The notes under the pieces: generated by a model
What the model was told of the DNA's origin: nothing
What the model saw: the letters and a program-made list of their open reading frames with translations, nothing else
Databases searched by the model: none
In this document: positions 7,596 to 16,959 of the stretch, piece after piece
Layout: each line of letters starts with the position of its first letter
Position numbering within the stretch: the stretch's first letter is position 1
Source: Acidiferrimicrobium sp. IK
GTDB lineage: Bacteria > Actinomycetota > Acidimicrobiia > Acidimicrobiales > Palsa-688
Reading direction: 5' to 3'
NCBI RefSeq assembly: GCF_025499425.1
Contig: NZ_JAIMCB010000003.1
Span: 365,667 to 429,666 of the forward strand
DNA: 64,000 bases
Program-made: the position numbers and the translations under genes

Positions 7596-8689
7596 GGCAG
7601 CGACGCTCCCAGGATCGACCCGATGGCGCTTCCCGGCGGGCACTCGGAGGGTGGTGTCGGGGCGGTGCAGCCCAGGATCGGCGCCAGGGCCGGGATCGGC
7701 TCCGCGGAGGGGAAGGTGCCGGTGAAGTTGACGTTCAGCTGCACGTAGCCGTTCGGCGCGTCGCGTTCCACGGCTTTGGCCACCTGCGTGAATAGCGACG
7801 AGTCGGTCCCGAACTCGTTTTGGGCGCTCTGCAGGGACTGCAGCACCGGGACCGCCTGGCGCACGTCGTCGGCCAGCTGCTGGCCGCTCTCGGCGAGCAC
7901 GTTGACGACGACCGGGGACAGGGAGTTGATGCCCTGCAGGAGCTGCTGCAGCTGCGAGTTGTCGGCGCTGACCGCGGCCGCCGCCGGTGGCAGCGTCTGC
8001 AGGGCGGTGGTGATCGCGCCGGTGCCGTTGTTGAGTTCGGTGACGATGGACCGGGCCGCGTCGAGCGCGGCGTCGAGGTGGGTGTCGTTGCCGGCTAGGG
8101 AACCGAGGACGGTGTCGAGATTGGCGATGAGCTGCTGGATCTGGACGTGGTTGCCGCCGAGGATCTGGTTGACGTCCTTGACCACGTCGTGGGCCTGCCC
8201 GAGCCCGCTGCCGTAGAGCACCGCGCCCAAGGCGGCAAGGGTGTCGGCGACGGTGGGGGCGGCGCTGGTCGACTCCTCGCCCAGGGTCGTGCCGGGCGTG
8301 AGCACCGCTTTGGTCTCGGTGGCGGGCGGGGTCAAAGCGACGTACTCGTCGCCGAGTGGGGAGGCGAACCTGACCTGGGCCGTCGTGCCGGCGGAGAGGG
8401 TGGTGCCGGGCGCGATCCGCAGCGTGAGGTGAGCCTTGAAGTCATGGGCCTTTATGGCTGTGACGTGACCGACGACGGCGTCGCCGAGGCGGACCTGGGC
8501 GTTGGGCGCCAGGTTCTGGACGTTGGAGAAGGTGGCGTAGATCGGGTAGCCGGACCCGGAGACCGATCCGAGCTGCGGCAAAGACTGGAAGCTGAGTCCG
8601 CACCCCGACACGAGGACGGCCGCGGCCGCCACCACAGCCGGTATCCGCGCCCGCCGGGCCGCGGCTGCGGGCCGGAGCGGGGGGTTCAC
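7592..8689 (-). CDS. mceE: Mce family lipoprotein E
   Basis: A 365-residue protein with a signal peptide and lipobox VSGC (Cys30 from GTG 8689), as expected for MceE, the lipoprotein member of Mce systems (LprK/LprN type). The MCE domain follows (YPIYATFSNVQNLAPNAQVR, GDAVVGHVTAI, LGDEYVALTPP), then a long coiled-coil-like region and a cysteine-containing tail (ILGCTAPTPPSECPPG). The GTG overlaps the mceD stop by 4 nt; an upstream extension would bury the signal peptide, so GTG 8689 is preferred. Confidence 0.9.
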   Translation of the reverse strand: MNPPLRPAAAARRARIPAVVAAAAVLVSGCGLSFQSLPQLGSVSGSGYPIYATFSNVQNLAPNAQVRLGDAVVGHVTAIKAHDFKAHLTLRIAPGTTLSAGTTAQVRFASPLGDEYVALTPPATETKAVLTPGTTLGEESTSAAPTVADTLAALGAVLYGSGLGQAHDVVKDVNQILGGNHVQIQQLIANLDTVLGSLAGNDTHLDAALDAARSIVTELNNGTGAITTALQTLPPAAAAVSADNSQLQQLLQGINSLSPVVVNVLAESGQQLADDVRQAVPVLQSLQSAQNEFGTDSSLFTQVAKAVERDAPNGYVQLNVNFTGTFPSAEPIPALAPILGCTAPTPPSECPPGSAIGSILGASLP

Positions 8690-9843
8690 GACGACCTTCC
8701 GGAGAGCAGAGCGGAGAGCGACAGGTCGGGTCCGGTGGCGCCGCCGGGCGGGATCCGGAAGCTGGCGACCCCGGCGCCGAACGCGCACACCGGGTCGATC
8801 ACCGGTGCCTGCGCCTGCTCCACGCTCAACTGCACGGCCCGCTCGAGGAGGTTGCCGCAGATCTGCTGGGTCAGGCCGAGGCTGTTGCGGACCGGGTCGA
8901 AGCGCCCCATGATCGCCGGGCCGGTAGGGGTCTGGTGCACGGTGCGAGCCAGGTTCTGCAGGGCGAGCGGCGTGATGTGCAACGCCGAGGCCAGCTGCGA
9001 CTGCTTGGCGGCCAACGTCGACGCCAGGGTCTCGAGGTTGTTGAGGCTGGCGCCGAAGTTGGCGCTGTTGGTCTGGACGAACGTCGAGACGTCGCCGAGC
9101 GCAGTCTGCAGGGCGTTCAACGCGTTGGCCAGGTCGCTGCGATCCCCGTTGAAGTCCGCGGCGACGGCGGCGAAGGTGTTGGTGAAGGACGTGTAGTTGC
9201 CCGCGTCGGCGGCCAGCGTGCCGATGAGAGTGCTCAGCTTGGTCAGGGTCTGGCTGAGCCCCGGCGCGTCGGCGGCCAGGTCGTTGACCGCGCTGCTCGT
9301 GGCGCCGATCGTGGTGTGCAGCGCCGACCCTTGGCCTCCGAGCTGGACGACCAGCTGGTGGACGAGGGTCGCCAGGGCGCCCTTCTGGTCGATGGCGCTC
9401 GGCCCGAGGGCGGTGAAGAGGGAGTTGAGCGATCCGAGGACCTGGTCGACCGACAGCGGTTCGATGGTGCGCGACTCGGGCAGGTGAGTGCCCGCGGCCA
9501 TGACCGGCCCCCCGCTGTAGGCCGGCGCCAGCTCGACGAAGCGGTCGTTGACGACCTGCGGCGCCATCAGGACCGCCTTGGCCTGCGCCGGGACTTTGAT
9601 GGCCGCGTTGACCTTCATCGTGATCTCGACGCCGAGCGGCTGCGGTTTGATGGCGGTCACCGTGCCGACCGGGATGCCGAGGACGTCGACGTGGTTGCCG
9701 ACGTAGAGCCCGGGCGCCTCCGCGAAGGTGGCGGTGTAGACGGTGACGGGATGGCGCCGTCCCCGGACCAGCGCCAGGGTCCCGCCGGCGAGGACCACGA
9801 CGACCACCGCGCCGGCGATGATCTTCACCAGGCGGGCGGTCAC
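8686..9843 (-). CDS. mceD: Mce family protein D
   Basis: A 385-residue protein: N-terminal membrane helix (IIAGAVVVVVLAGGTLALV), MCE domain (VTVYTATFAEAPGLYVGNHV, GIPVGTVTAIKP, VNDRFVELAP) and a helical C-terminal region, with an MCE-typical end (NLLERAVQLSVEQAQAP, CAFGAGVASFRIPPGG). Start GTG 9843 overlaps the mceC stop by 4 nt. Part of the six-protein Mce channel. Confidence 0.9.
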   Translation of the reverse strand: MTARLVKIIAGAVVVVVLAGGTLALVRGRRHPVTVYTATFAEAPGLYVGNHVDVLGIPVGTVTAIKPQPLGVEITMKVNAAIKVPAQAKAVLMAPQVVNDRFVELAPAYSGGPVMAAGTHLPESRTIEPLSVDQVLGSLNSLFTALGPSAIDQKGALATLVHQLVVQLGGQGSALHTTIGATSSAVNDLAADAPGLSQTLTKLSTLIGTLAADAGNYTSFTNTFAAVAADFNGDRSDLANALNALQTALGDVSTFVQTNSANFGASLNNLETLASTLAAKQSQLASALHITPLALQNLARTVHQTPTGPAIMGRFDPVRNSLGLTQQICGNLLERAVQLSVEQAQAPVIDPVCAFGAGVASFRIPPGGATGPDLSLSALLSGRSS

Positions 9844-10868
9844 GGCTGGCACCCCGGCGACAAGAGGCTGTAGGGCGGTGTCACGCCCGGCTTGGTGCAC
9901 TGGGCCACCAGGTGGTCGTCGACCAGCAGCGTCGGGGCGATGGCATCGAAGTACGGTCCTGAGCCGGTGGCGTTGGACAGGTAGGAGGCCAGGCCGCTCA
10001 ACAGCGGCACGGCCTTGGCCAGGTTGCCCGAGTCGTTGGCCAGCACCCCGGAGACCGTCTTCAGGTTGGTCAGCAGGGCGGAGAGGTTGGCCTGCTTGTT
10101 GGTGATGATCTGGCTGACCGCGTTCGACAGGGCGGTGGTGGCGTCGAGGACCTGCTTGATGTCGCTCTGGCGCTCCTGCACGACCTGCAGCACCAAGCCG
10201 GCCTGTCCGATGAGGTCCACCAGCTGGCCGCGGTGGTCGTCGAGGGTGGCGACCACCTGGTTGGTCTCGTCGACCAGTTGGGCCAGCTCCGACTGGCGGT
10301 TGACGATCACATCGGAGAGCCGGCCCAGTCCCTTGATCACCGCGGCGGTGGCCGACGGGGTGGTGCCAGACAGGTCCTGGGAGACCACGGCCAGCGACTT
10401 GGCCAGCTGCCCCTCGTCGATCGAGCCGAGCGTGGTCCCCGCCTGGTCCAGTGTGGAGAGGATCGTGGCGGTGCCCGACGTCCGCCGCAGCGGGATGGTC
10501 GCACCGGGCCGGAGGACTCCCGGGCCGGCCGACGCCAGCTGCACGTACTCCTGGCCGAGCGGGGAGAGGATCTTCACGCTCAGCGTGGTGAGCGATCCGA
10601 GCTTCAGCCCGGAGCGGATGGTGAAGTCGAGGCGGACCCGGTCCCCGTCGAGGTGGAGGCCGGTGACCGAACCGACCCTCGTGCCCGCGACGGTGACCTG
10701 CTCGCCGGGCACCAGGGACCCGGCGTCGGCGAGCTGCGCGTGGTAGGCCGAGTCGTGGTGCAAGAAGCCGATCTTGGAGAAGTCGAGCGCCCCGGCGACG
10801 ACCGCCAGCACCGCGATCAGCACCATCACGCCTACGTACCTGGGGTTGCGCTCGGCGAAGGGCTTCAT
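9840..10868 (-). CDS. mceC: Mce family protein C
   Basis: A 342-residue protein: membrane anchor (YVGVMVLIAVLAVVAGAL), MCE domain (YHAQLADAGSLVPGEQVTVA, GTRVGSVTGL, LGQEYVQLASAG) and a long helical region with repeated Leu-Val-Asp segments that would form the extended helical barrel. It ends in a short tail with two cysteines. ATG 10868 overlaps the mceB stop (ATGA). Confidence 0.9.
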   Translation of the reverse strand: MKPFAERNPRYVGVMVLIAVLAVVAGALDFSKIGFLHHDSAYHAQLADAGSLVPGEQVTVAGTRVGSVTGLHLDGDRVRLDFTIRSGLKLGSLTTLSVKILSPLGQEYVQLASAGPGVLRPGATIPLRRTSGTATILSTLDQAGTTLGSIDEGQLAKSLAVVSQDLSGTTPSATAAVIKGLGRLSDVIVNRQSELAQLVDETNQVVATLDDHRGQLVDLIGQAGLVLQVVQERQSDIKQVLDATTALSNAVSQIITNKQANLSALLTNLKTVSGVLANDSGNLAKAVPLLSGLASYLSNATGSGPYFDAIAPTLLVDDHLVAQCTKPGVTPPYSLLSPGCQP

Positions 10869-11989
10869 GGCGCGCACGTCGCAGTGTGGGCGGAGGGATC
10901 CCCTTCGACGCCGCTCGGCGAGACGATGCCGCTCAGGTACGGGAAGTCCTTGATGCCGACCAGCGCGAACACCGAGTTGAGCGCGGACTGGACCGGGTCG
11001 GGCAGCAACGGGACGGGCGTGGGGATGGTGATGGCCAGGTTGCAGTAGTAGGCGTTGATGAAGGCGCCGTTTTGGACGACCTTCGCGGCGTGGGTGAGGA
11101 CGTTGGGCAGCTCGTTGATCGCGGCGGTGATCTGCTGCTGGTTGGCGATCACCGACGAGCTCACCGAGTTGAGCGACGACACCGCGTTCTCGAGCGGCGC
11201 TTGCAGGGATCCGGTGAGGCCCGACAGCGCCGAGACGGCCCCGTTGGCGTTGGTCAGCGCCGACGAGAGCAGGCCCCGCTCGCCGCTCAGCTGGCCGCTC
11301 AGGGTGTCGAAGTTGGCTACCAGCTGGCCCAGCTGTCCGTTGTGGTCGGCGACGACCTTCAACAGCGACGTCAGGTTGTCGGCCACCGCGTTGATGACCT
11401 TTTGGTGGTCGGCCAGGTTGTTGGTCAGGGTCCCGGCCTCGTTGACGAGCGCGGCCAGGCTGCCGGACTGGCCCTGGAAGGTGCCGATGATGTTGGCGGT
11501 CAGCTGGTTGACGTCGTCGGGGGTGAGGGCCTGGAACAGCGGCTGGAACCCGTTGAACAGGTCGCTCAGGTCCAGGGCCGGCTTGGTGCGGGTCTCGGGG
11601 ATGACGCTGCCGGCCCGGAGCGGCGCGGCCGCCGGGCCCGGGACCAGCGTCAGGTTGTGCTGGCCGAAGAGGTTCTCGAACTCGATGTCGGCCTGGGTGG
11701 TGCCGGTGAGGGTCTGGTTGGCGTCGACCGCGAAGGTGACCTCCGACTGGGTGACCCCGTGAAGGGTGACGCTTTGCACCCGGCCCACCTTGACGCCGGC
11801 GATGCGCACCGGGTCCCCGGCTTGCAGGTCGGACGCGTCGGCGAAGAGCGCGTGGAAGGTGTGCTTGTTGGAGACGTCGAGATTTAGGAGGCTGGCGACG
11901 ACCACCGCCGAGAGCACCAGCGACACCACTCCGAACAGCGTCAGCCTGGTGAGCAGGCCGGGCAGCGGCAGCGACCGGGCGGTGGTCAC
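10865..11989 (-). CDS. mceB: Mce family protein B
   Basis: A 374-residue protein: membrane helix (LTLFGVVSLVLSAVVVASLL), MCE domain (HTFHALFADASDLQAGDPVR, GVKVGRVQSV, FGQHNLTLVPG), helical middle part and C-terminal MceB-type end (INAYYCNLAITIPTP, PYLSGIVSP). Start GTG 11989 overlaps the mceA stop by 4 nt. Confidence 0.9.
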   Translation of the reverse strand: MTTARSLPLPGLLTRLTLFGVVSLVLSAVVVASLLNLDVSNKHTFHALFADASDLQAGDPVRIAGVKVGRVQSVTLHGVTQSEVTFAVDANQTLTGTTQADIEFENLFGQHNLTLVPGPAAAPLRAGSVIPETRTKPALDLSDLFNGFQPLFQALTPDDVNQLTANIIGTFQGQSGSLAALVNEAGTLTNNLADHQKVINAVADNLTSLLKVVADHNGQLGQLVANFDTLSGQLSGERGLLSSALTNANGAVSALSGLTGSLQAPLENAVSSLNSVSSSVIANQQQITAAINELPNVLTHAAKVVQNGAFINAYYCNLAITIPTPVPLLPDPVQSALNSVFALVGIKDFPYLSGIVSPSGVEGDPSAHTATCAP

Positions 11990-13431
11990 GACGCCAGGCT
12001 CCCGAGCAGAGTACCCATGATCAGCTCTGACACCCCGGGCTGGGCCGGGGGTCGACCCTCGACGCCGGTCATCGCGGTGGCGGCTGCCTGCATCTGGGCC
12101 GCGGTGAGGGGAACCCCAGGGGTCGTCGCCGCGGCGCCCCCGCCCCCCGGGGCGCTGGCGCCCGACGCCGAGCCGGACGGCCCGGCCGCGCTCGACACGG
12201 AGCCCCCCGCCGCGCTCGCGGAGCCGGTAGGACAGTTGGGGCCGGGGTCGGCACCGTAGCGGGGGCAGTCGGCCGCGGTGTAGGTGGGCGGGTCCATCTC
12301 CGACGCGAACGCCGAGTGGCCGATCTGCTGGCGCTGCCTGGCGTTGAGCACCGGCAGGTCGGCGCCGGCGAGGAACGCGTAGTAGGGGCTCTCGGTGCGT
12401 TGGGTCACCGTCGCGGACAGGGCGGGCATGCCCGACGCGCTGAGCGCCGGCAGAAGGGCACTGGCGAGGCCGCGGAGCGCGTCGAGGGTGGTCGGGAGCA
12501 CTCCCGGCTGCCCGTTGATGTCGCCGAGCAGGGGCGCCAGGTTGACGAGGAACTGGTGGACGGTGGTGCTGATCCCCGAGAGCAGGGTGGCGACGGTCGC
12601 CGACGTGCTGGCGCCGCTGGTCATCAGCTGGGCGATGGCCTGCTGCTCGTCGGTGAGGGTCTGGGCCACCGTCCCGGCGTTGCTGGCCACGTCGAGGAGG
12701 GCGGGCACCGACGCGCTGAGCCCGTCGAGCACCGGGGTGATCAGGTCGACGTCGCCTTCCAGGGTCGGCAGCTGCGGGGCCAGGCCGGCCAGGTAGCTGT
12801 CCAGCGCCCGGATGGCGCTGCTCACCGCCGGGCCCTGCCCGGCCAGCGCGCCCGAAAGAGCGGAGAGGGTCGTGTCGATCTCCGCCGGGTGCAAGCCGAT
12901 CAGGAGGTTGTTGAGGTCGGTGAGGCTGCCCTGCAGCGACGACGAGCCGGTCCCGGGCGGGATGAGGCTCCCGGCCACCAGGTGGGCCGCCGCGGGGGCC
13001 GGGGCCTGCAGGATCACCGCCTCGGTGCCGAACAGCGACGACGGGGCGACCTGCGACACCACGTTGGCCGGGATGTGCCCGATGCTCGACGGCTTGATGC
13101 GCAGGGTCACCTCCACGGCGCCGTTGGCCAGGTCGCGCACGACCGGCCCGACCTTGCCGACCGGCACCTGTGCGTACTGCACCGGGGCGTTCGCGTCGAC
13201 TGGCTGCCCCGGCGGCAGCACCGCCCGCACATCCACATACGAGCTGAACGCCCCGTTGAAGTCCTCCACGATGGTCACCACCGCCCCGAGCAGCACCGCG
13301 AGGAACGCCACACCGGCGATGAAGGCGGTGCTGCGACGGCGCTGAGCTCGGTGCCGGCTGGCGGCCAGCTCGGCGTCGTGGTCTCGCCGTGTGCCGGCGC
13401 CCGGAGCGGTGGGGGGGTCGAGGGCGATCAT
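11986..13431 (-). CDS. mceA: Mce family protein A
   Basis: A 481-residue protein: basic cytoplasmic N-terminus, membrane helix (STAFIAGVAFLAVLLGAVVTIV), MCE domain (YVDVRAVLPPGQPVDANAPV, VPVGKVGPVV, FGTEAVILQAP) and a long helical region. Residues about 395-440 are a low-complexity Ser/Gly/Ala stretch, longer than is usual and likely a flexible periplasmic linker. ATG 13431 overlaps the yrbEB stop. It heads the six MCE proteins; by analogy with Mce4, the complex imports sterols. Confidence 0.9.
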   Translation of the reverse strand: MIALDPPTAPGAGTRRDHDAELAASRHRAQRRRSTAFIAGVAFLAVLLGAVVTIVEDFNGAFSSYVDVRAVLPPGQPVDANAPVQYAQVPVGKVGPVVRDLANGAVEVTLRIKPSSIGHIPANVVSQVAPSSLFGTEAVILQAPAPAAAHLVAGSLIPPGTGSSSLQGSLTDLNNLLIGLHPAEIDTTLSALSGALAGQGPAVSSAIRALDSYLAGLAPQLPTLEGDVDLITPVLDGLSASVPALLDVASNAGTVAQTLTDEQQAIAQLMTSGASTSATVATLLSGISTTVHQFLVNLAPLLGDINGQPGVLPTTLDALRGLASALLPALSASGMPALSATVTQRTESPYYAFLAGADLPVLNARQRQQIGHSAFASEMDPPTYTAADCPRYGADPGPNCPTGSASAAGGSVSSAAGPSGSASGASAPGGGGAAATTPGVPLTAAQMQAAATAMTGVEGRPPAQPGVSELIMGTLLGSLAS

Positions 13432-14330
13432 CCGGTGAGCTTTATGGCGCTGGTCGACAGGCCGTAGAAGAACATGGTGAGGAGGAGGTCCGACAGGGCC
13501 AGCGCGACGATGCTGGCCCGAATGGCCCGCCCGGTCGCGGTGCCGACCTCCTCGGGACCGCCCTTGGTCGTGTAGCCGTAATAGCAGTGGATGATGATGA
13601 TGATGACGGCGAACACCACGACCTTGAGGACCGAGTCGACGATGTCGATCGGCTGCAGGAAGGCGTGGAAGTAGTGCTGGTAGGTGCCGGTCCCCTCGTG
13701 GGCCACCAGCGAGACGGTGAGCTGAGTGGCGAAGTAGGACCCTGACAGCGCGACCAGGTACAGGGGGATGACCGCCATGAGACCGGCAAGGATCCTGGTG
13801 GTCACCAGGTAGGGGAGCGACGGCACAGCCATGACGTCGAGCGCGTCGACCTCGTCGCTGATCCGCATGGCGCCCAGCTGGGCGGTGAACTTGCAGCCCA
13901 TCTGGGACGCCAGGCCGAACCCGGTGATGAGGGGGATCAGCTCACGGGTGTCGCCGTACGCGGCGATCAGCCCGGACAGCGGAGCCAGCCCGATGATCTC
14001 TAGGCCCTGGTAGCCCTCCAGGCCGACCTCGATGCCGAGGAACGCGGACAGCACGAACACGACCAGCACGGTGCTGGCCGCGACCGCCAGCACCCGGCCG
14101 CCGAAGGTCACGTCGGCCAGCTGGCGGTACACCTCTTGGCGGTGACGGCGGGCGACGGTCGGTACCGAACGGGCCACCTGGTAGAGGAAGAACAGCAGGG
14201 CCCCGAACCACTGGACCTGGTCGGAGACCGCGGTCCGGGGGGCTCGGAGCCGGGCCAGGACCAGGCGGGTCCGCTCGGAGCGCCGCTCGCCGGGCGAGGG
14301 GATCGGGAGGAGGGGAGGGCTGACCGTCAC
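13428..14330 (-). CDS. yrbEB: YrbE-type permease B of the Mce transporter
   Basis: A 300-residue MlaE/YrbE-family integral membrane protein: several hydrophobic helices (VLAVAASTVLVVFVLSAFLG, ILAGLMAVIPLYLVALSG, VVVFAVIIIIIHCYYGY) and the family signature around MRISDEVDALDVMAVPSLPYLV, the EQAD-like coupling loop. YrbE proteins are the permease subunits energised by MceG (MkL) ATPase, which is not encoded here. GTG 14330 overlaps the yrbEA stop. Confidence 0.92.
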   Translation of the reverse strand: MTVSPPLLPIPSPGERRSERTRLVLARLRAPRTAVSDQVQWFGALLFFLYQVARSVPTVARRHRQEVYRQLADVTFGGRVLAVAASTVLVVFVLSAFLGIEVGLEGYQGLEIIGLAPLSGLIAAYGDTRELIPLITGFGLASQMGCKFTAQLGAMRISDEVDALDVMAVPSLPYLVTTRILAGLMAVIPLYLVALSGSYFATQLTVSLVAHEGTGTYQHYFHAFLQPIDIVDSVLKVVVFAVIIIIIHCYYGYTTKGGPEEVGTATGRAIRASIVALALSDLLLTMFFYGLSTSAIKLTG

Positions 14331-15268
14331 GGGACCTTCAGAGGGACGATGACGAGGAAGATCTGGGTCAGCACCAAGTCGAGGGTGAACAGCGCCAGGC
14401 CGGTGACCACCACCGACTGGTTGACCGCCAGACCCACGCCGACGGGCCCCCGCCGGGCGTTGAGCCCCTTGAAGCAGGCGAGCACGCAGGCCACGAAACC
14501 GAACAGGAAGGCCTTGAGGGTCGACTCGATGACGTCCGCGCCCTGGGCGAAGGAGCTGAACGCCTCCAGGTAGCCGCCCGACGTGCCCTTCAGGATGTAG
14601 ACGTCCGCGGCGTAGGCGGCGAGCAGCCCGGCGAAGGCGACGATCCCGTTCAAGAGGACCGCCACGATGACCCCGGCGAGGAGGCGAGGGGCGACGAGGC
14701 GTTCGACGGGGCTCACGCCCATCACTTCCATGGCTGAGATCTCGTCGCGGATGGTCCGCGATCCGAGATCGGCGCAGATGGCGGAACCCCCGGCCCCGGA
14801 GAGGATCAGCGCGGTGACGATCGGCGCGACCTCCCGTACGGTTGTCAGGGCGTCAACCGCGCCGGTGAACGACGTGGCGCCGACTTGGCTGGCCAGGCCG
14901 CCGACCTCGAGCACGATCACCGCTCCGAAGGGCACCGCGATGAAGATCGTCGGCAAGAACGAAACTGATATCAGCATCCAGCACTGGTCGAGGAACTCCC
15001 GCCACGCGAAGCGGCCTCGGATGACCGAGGTGACGGTGACGACGAGAGAGTCGAGGACCAGCGAGCTGATCGTGCCGAACGAGTCGAGCAGCCCCAGCAG
15101 ATAGGCGCCCACGCTGGCGTCCTCGGCCCGATCCACAGCTGGTAGGAGGGCCGGACCGATCAAGACCGCCCATGTAATAGGGGAGATCCCGGCCAGATCC
15201 CGGGGTCCGCTCGGCGTGACAGGGCCACCGTCGTTGCGCCGGCTTACGCGATTGCCTATCTCCCCCAT
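14327..15268 (-). CDS. yrbEA: YrbE-type permease A of the Mce transporter
   Basis: A 313-residue MlaE/YrbE-family permease with helices such as PTIFIAVPFGAVIVLEV, VAPIVTALILSGAGGSAICA and LLAGVIVAVLLNGIVAFAGLL, and the coupling loop IRDEISAMEVMGVSPVERLV. First gene of the nine-gene minus-strand mce operon. ATG 15268 is used; GTG codons up to about 15 residues further in are possible starts. The 135 bp upstream hold the only likely promoter for the operon. Confidence 0.9.
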   Translation of the reverse strand: MGEIGNRVSRRNDGGPVTPSGPRDLAGISPITWAVLIGPALLPAVDRAEDASVGAYLLGLLDSFGTISSLVLDSLVVTVTSVIRGRFAWREFLDQCWMLISVSFLPTIFIAVPFGAVIVLEVGGLASQVGATSFTGAVDALTTVREVAPIVTALILSGAGGSAICADLGSRTIRDEISAMEVMGVSPVERLVAPRLLAGVIVAVLLNGIVAFAGLLAAYAADVYILKGTSGGYLEAFSSFAQGADVIESTLKAFLFGFVACVLACFKGLNARRGPVGVGLAVNQSVVVTGLALFTLDLVLTQIFLVIVPLKVP

Positions 15269-15360
15269 CTACCGCTCCCCCAACAGTGTCCGAGCGTTCG
15301 TGCTGGCCCTCGGCGTCCCGACCGCCTTTCCCCAGCGTCGGGCTCGCCCATGTGGTCGAT

Positions 15361-15387
15361 TACTAGAATCTTATTACAGAAATCTGG
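15361..15387. promoter_or_regulatory. AT-rich promoter region of the mce operon
   Basis: A conspicuously AT-rich island in otherwise GC-rich DNA, upstream of yrbEA and just beyond the stop of the flavoprotein at 15404. It holds the near-palindromes AGAATCT and AGAAATCT; on the minus strand TAAGAT could act as a -10 element. The TAGAAT half matches the operator at 375-388, but the other half does not, so a KstR site here is weak. Promoter assignment is inference. Confidence 0.4.
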
Positions 15388-15403
15388 TTGGGTGAAGGGC
15401 GCC

Positions 15404-16843
15404 TCACGTCCTGGCCGCCGGGCGGCGCTCCCGTCGGGCCGCGGCCCGGCCGGCCCGGCGGCCGAAGAAGGTGGCGTCGCCGAGCGACGTGCCGCTCACG
15501 TAGCCCCAAGCCGGGATGCCCGAGGTGGCCCGTCCCGCGGCGAAGAGGCCGGGGATCGGCCCGTCGCTGCCGACCACCTCGCCGTCGACGGTGGTGACCA
15601 GCCCCCCGAGGGTGAACACCGCGTAGGGCAGGGCGGAGAGGTCGATGGCCCCGAAGGGCGGGCGCAGAGGCCGGCACCACTCCGGACGCTTGTGGAAGAC
15701 CGGGTCGCATCCACGGGCGGCGTGCTCGTTGTAGAGGGAGACGGTCGCCTGCAGGGACCCGGTGGGCAGCGACATCTCCGCCTCGAGCTCAGCGACCGAT
15801 CCCGCGGCCCACGTCGGCCGGGCCCCCCACCTGTCGGCTTCGGGGACCGACTCGAAGATGGCCTCGTCCATCACCAGCGCCACCTTGGCGCCCTGGTGGA
15901 AGACCGCCGCTTGGCCGACCCGGCCGGCGTAGGTGTCCTCGTTGATGAAGCGCTGCCCGAACCGGTTGACCGCTATCGACGGGTACAGCAGCGCGGGCAC
16001 GGTAGGGATAGCCGTCTGGGCCGCGTCCATGCGGCGGGTGAACCCGCCGGCGCCCTGCCCGAGGCGGATGGAGGACCCGTCGTCGCCGTCGGTCCCAAGC
16101 GGCATCTGCCCGCAGAGCTGCGGGGCGTGCAACGCCACCATGTCGGGGTTGGCCCCGAAACCGCCCGACGCCAGCACCACCCCCTTGGTGGCCCTCACCG
16201 CTAGCTCCTCGCCGAAGCGGCGGATCACCGCCCCGGCCACCGCTCCGTCGGCGTCCGACACCAGCGCCACCACCCGCCCGTCGAGCATGCTGGCCACCCC
16301 CGACTCCCGGCACTGGGCGGAGAGGTGCTCCATGAGCTTCCACCCGCCGGAGCGCCGCCCCGGCTTCTTGCCTGACATCTGCGGCACGTGGGCGCGGGGC
16401 GCGGGCGGCGCGATCTCGTTGAACGGCCAGGTGTTCTCGCCGCCGCTGTAGGTGAGACCGTCGTCGCCCGGCGGCTCCCAGCACGGCTCAGCGCAAAAGC
16501 TGGCCTTGAACGGCACCCCCATGTCGGCCAGCCACGTGAAGTGCTCGACGCTGCCCTCGCAGTACAGGTCGAGGCGCTCCTCGTCGATGCCGGGCCCGGT
16601 CGCGGCGGCCAGGAACGCGCGCATCGCCTCGGCGGTGTCCTCGAAGCCGCAGGCCTTCTGCACCGGCGTGCCCCCGCCCAGGTAGATCTCGCCGCCAGCC
16701 ATGGCGCTAGCCCCGCCGGGGGCACCGGCGCGCTCCACGACGGTGACCTCGGCGCCGGCAGCCGCGGCGCCGATGGCCGCACTGGCTCCCGCCGCGCCGA
16801 AACCGACGACCAGCACGTCGGTGGTGGCGTCCCACGCCCGCAC
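15404..16843 (-). CDS. kst4D: FAD-dependent 3-ketosteroid delta4-(5alpha)-dehydrogenase candidate
   Basis: A fumarate-reductase-type flavoprotein of 479 residues from GTG 16843: Rossmann FAD motif DVLVVGFGAAGASAAIGAA, VERAGAPGGASAMAGG, FINEDTY and the C-terminal AWGYVSGTSLGDATFFGRRAG. In the characterised Rhodococcus delta4-(5alpha)-KSTD the active site uses Tyr319, Tyr466 and Ser468; the YVS triplet and the tyrosine of NEDTY fit that pattern better than the YPGxG motif of delta1-KSTD. It would oxidise 5alpha-3-ketosteroids to 4-ene-3-ketones. Last gene of the hsaA operon. Start is uncertain: a good AAGGAG (16908-16903) sits 8 nt before an ATC at 16894, which would add 17 residues. Confidence 0.7.
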   Translation of the reverse strand: MRAWDATTDVLVVGFGAAGASAAIGAAAAGAEVTVVERAGAPGGASAMAGGEIYLGGGTPVQKACGFEDTAEAMRAFLAAATGPGIDEERLDLYCEGSVEHFTWLADMGVPFKASFCAEPCWEPPGDDGLTYSGGENTWPFNEIAPPAPRAHVPQMSGKKPGRRSGGWKLMEHLSAQCRESGVASMLDGRVVALVSDADGAVAGAVIRRFGEELAVRATKGVVLASGGFGANPDMVALHAPQLCGQMPLGTDGDDGSSIRLGQGAGGFTRRMDAAQTAIPTVPALLYPSIAVNRFGQRFINEDTYAGRVGQAAVFHQGAKVALVMDEAIFESVPEADRWGARPTWAAGSVAELEAEMSLPTGSLQATVSLYNEHAARGCDPVFHKRPEWCRPLRPPFGAIDLSALPYAVFTLGGLVTTVDGEVVGSDGPIPGLFAAGRATSGIPAWGYVSGTSLGDATFFGRRAGRAAARRERRPAART

Positions 16844-16959
16844 CGACGACGCCGGGCGGGGTGCGATGGGTGCGGTGCTCGACAGGGCGGGGATGGTGGT
16901 CGCTCCTTCGGTGCTGGCAGTTGCGGGTGGGCGGCGGACAGGATCGGCAGTCGAGGGGG

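Noticed and set aside
15362..15377. KstR-type operator before the mce operon
   Set aside because: Only the TAGAAT half fits; the second half (TAT) and outer base mismatch, so it was listed only as an AT-rich promoter region.
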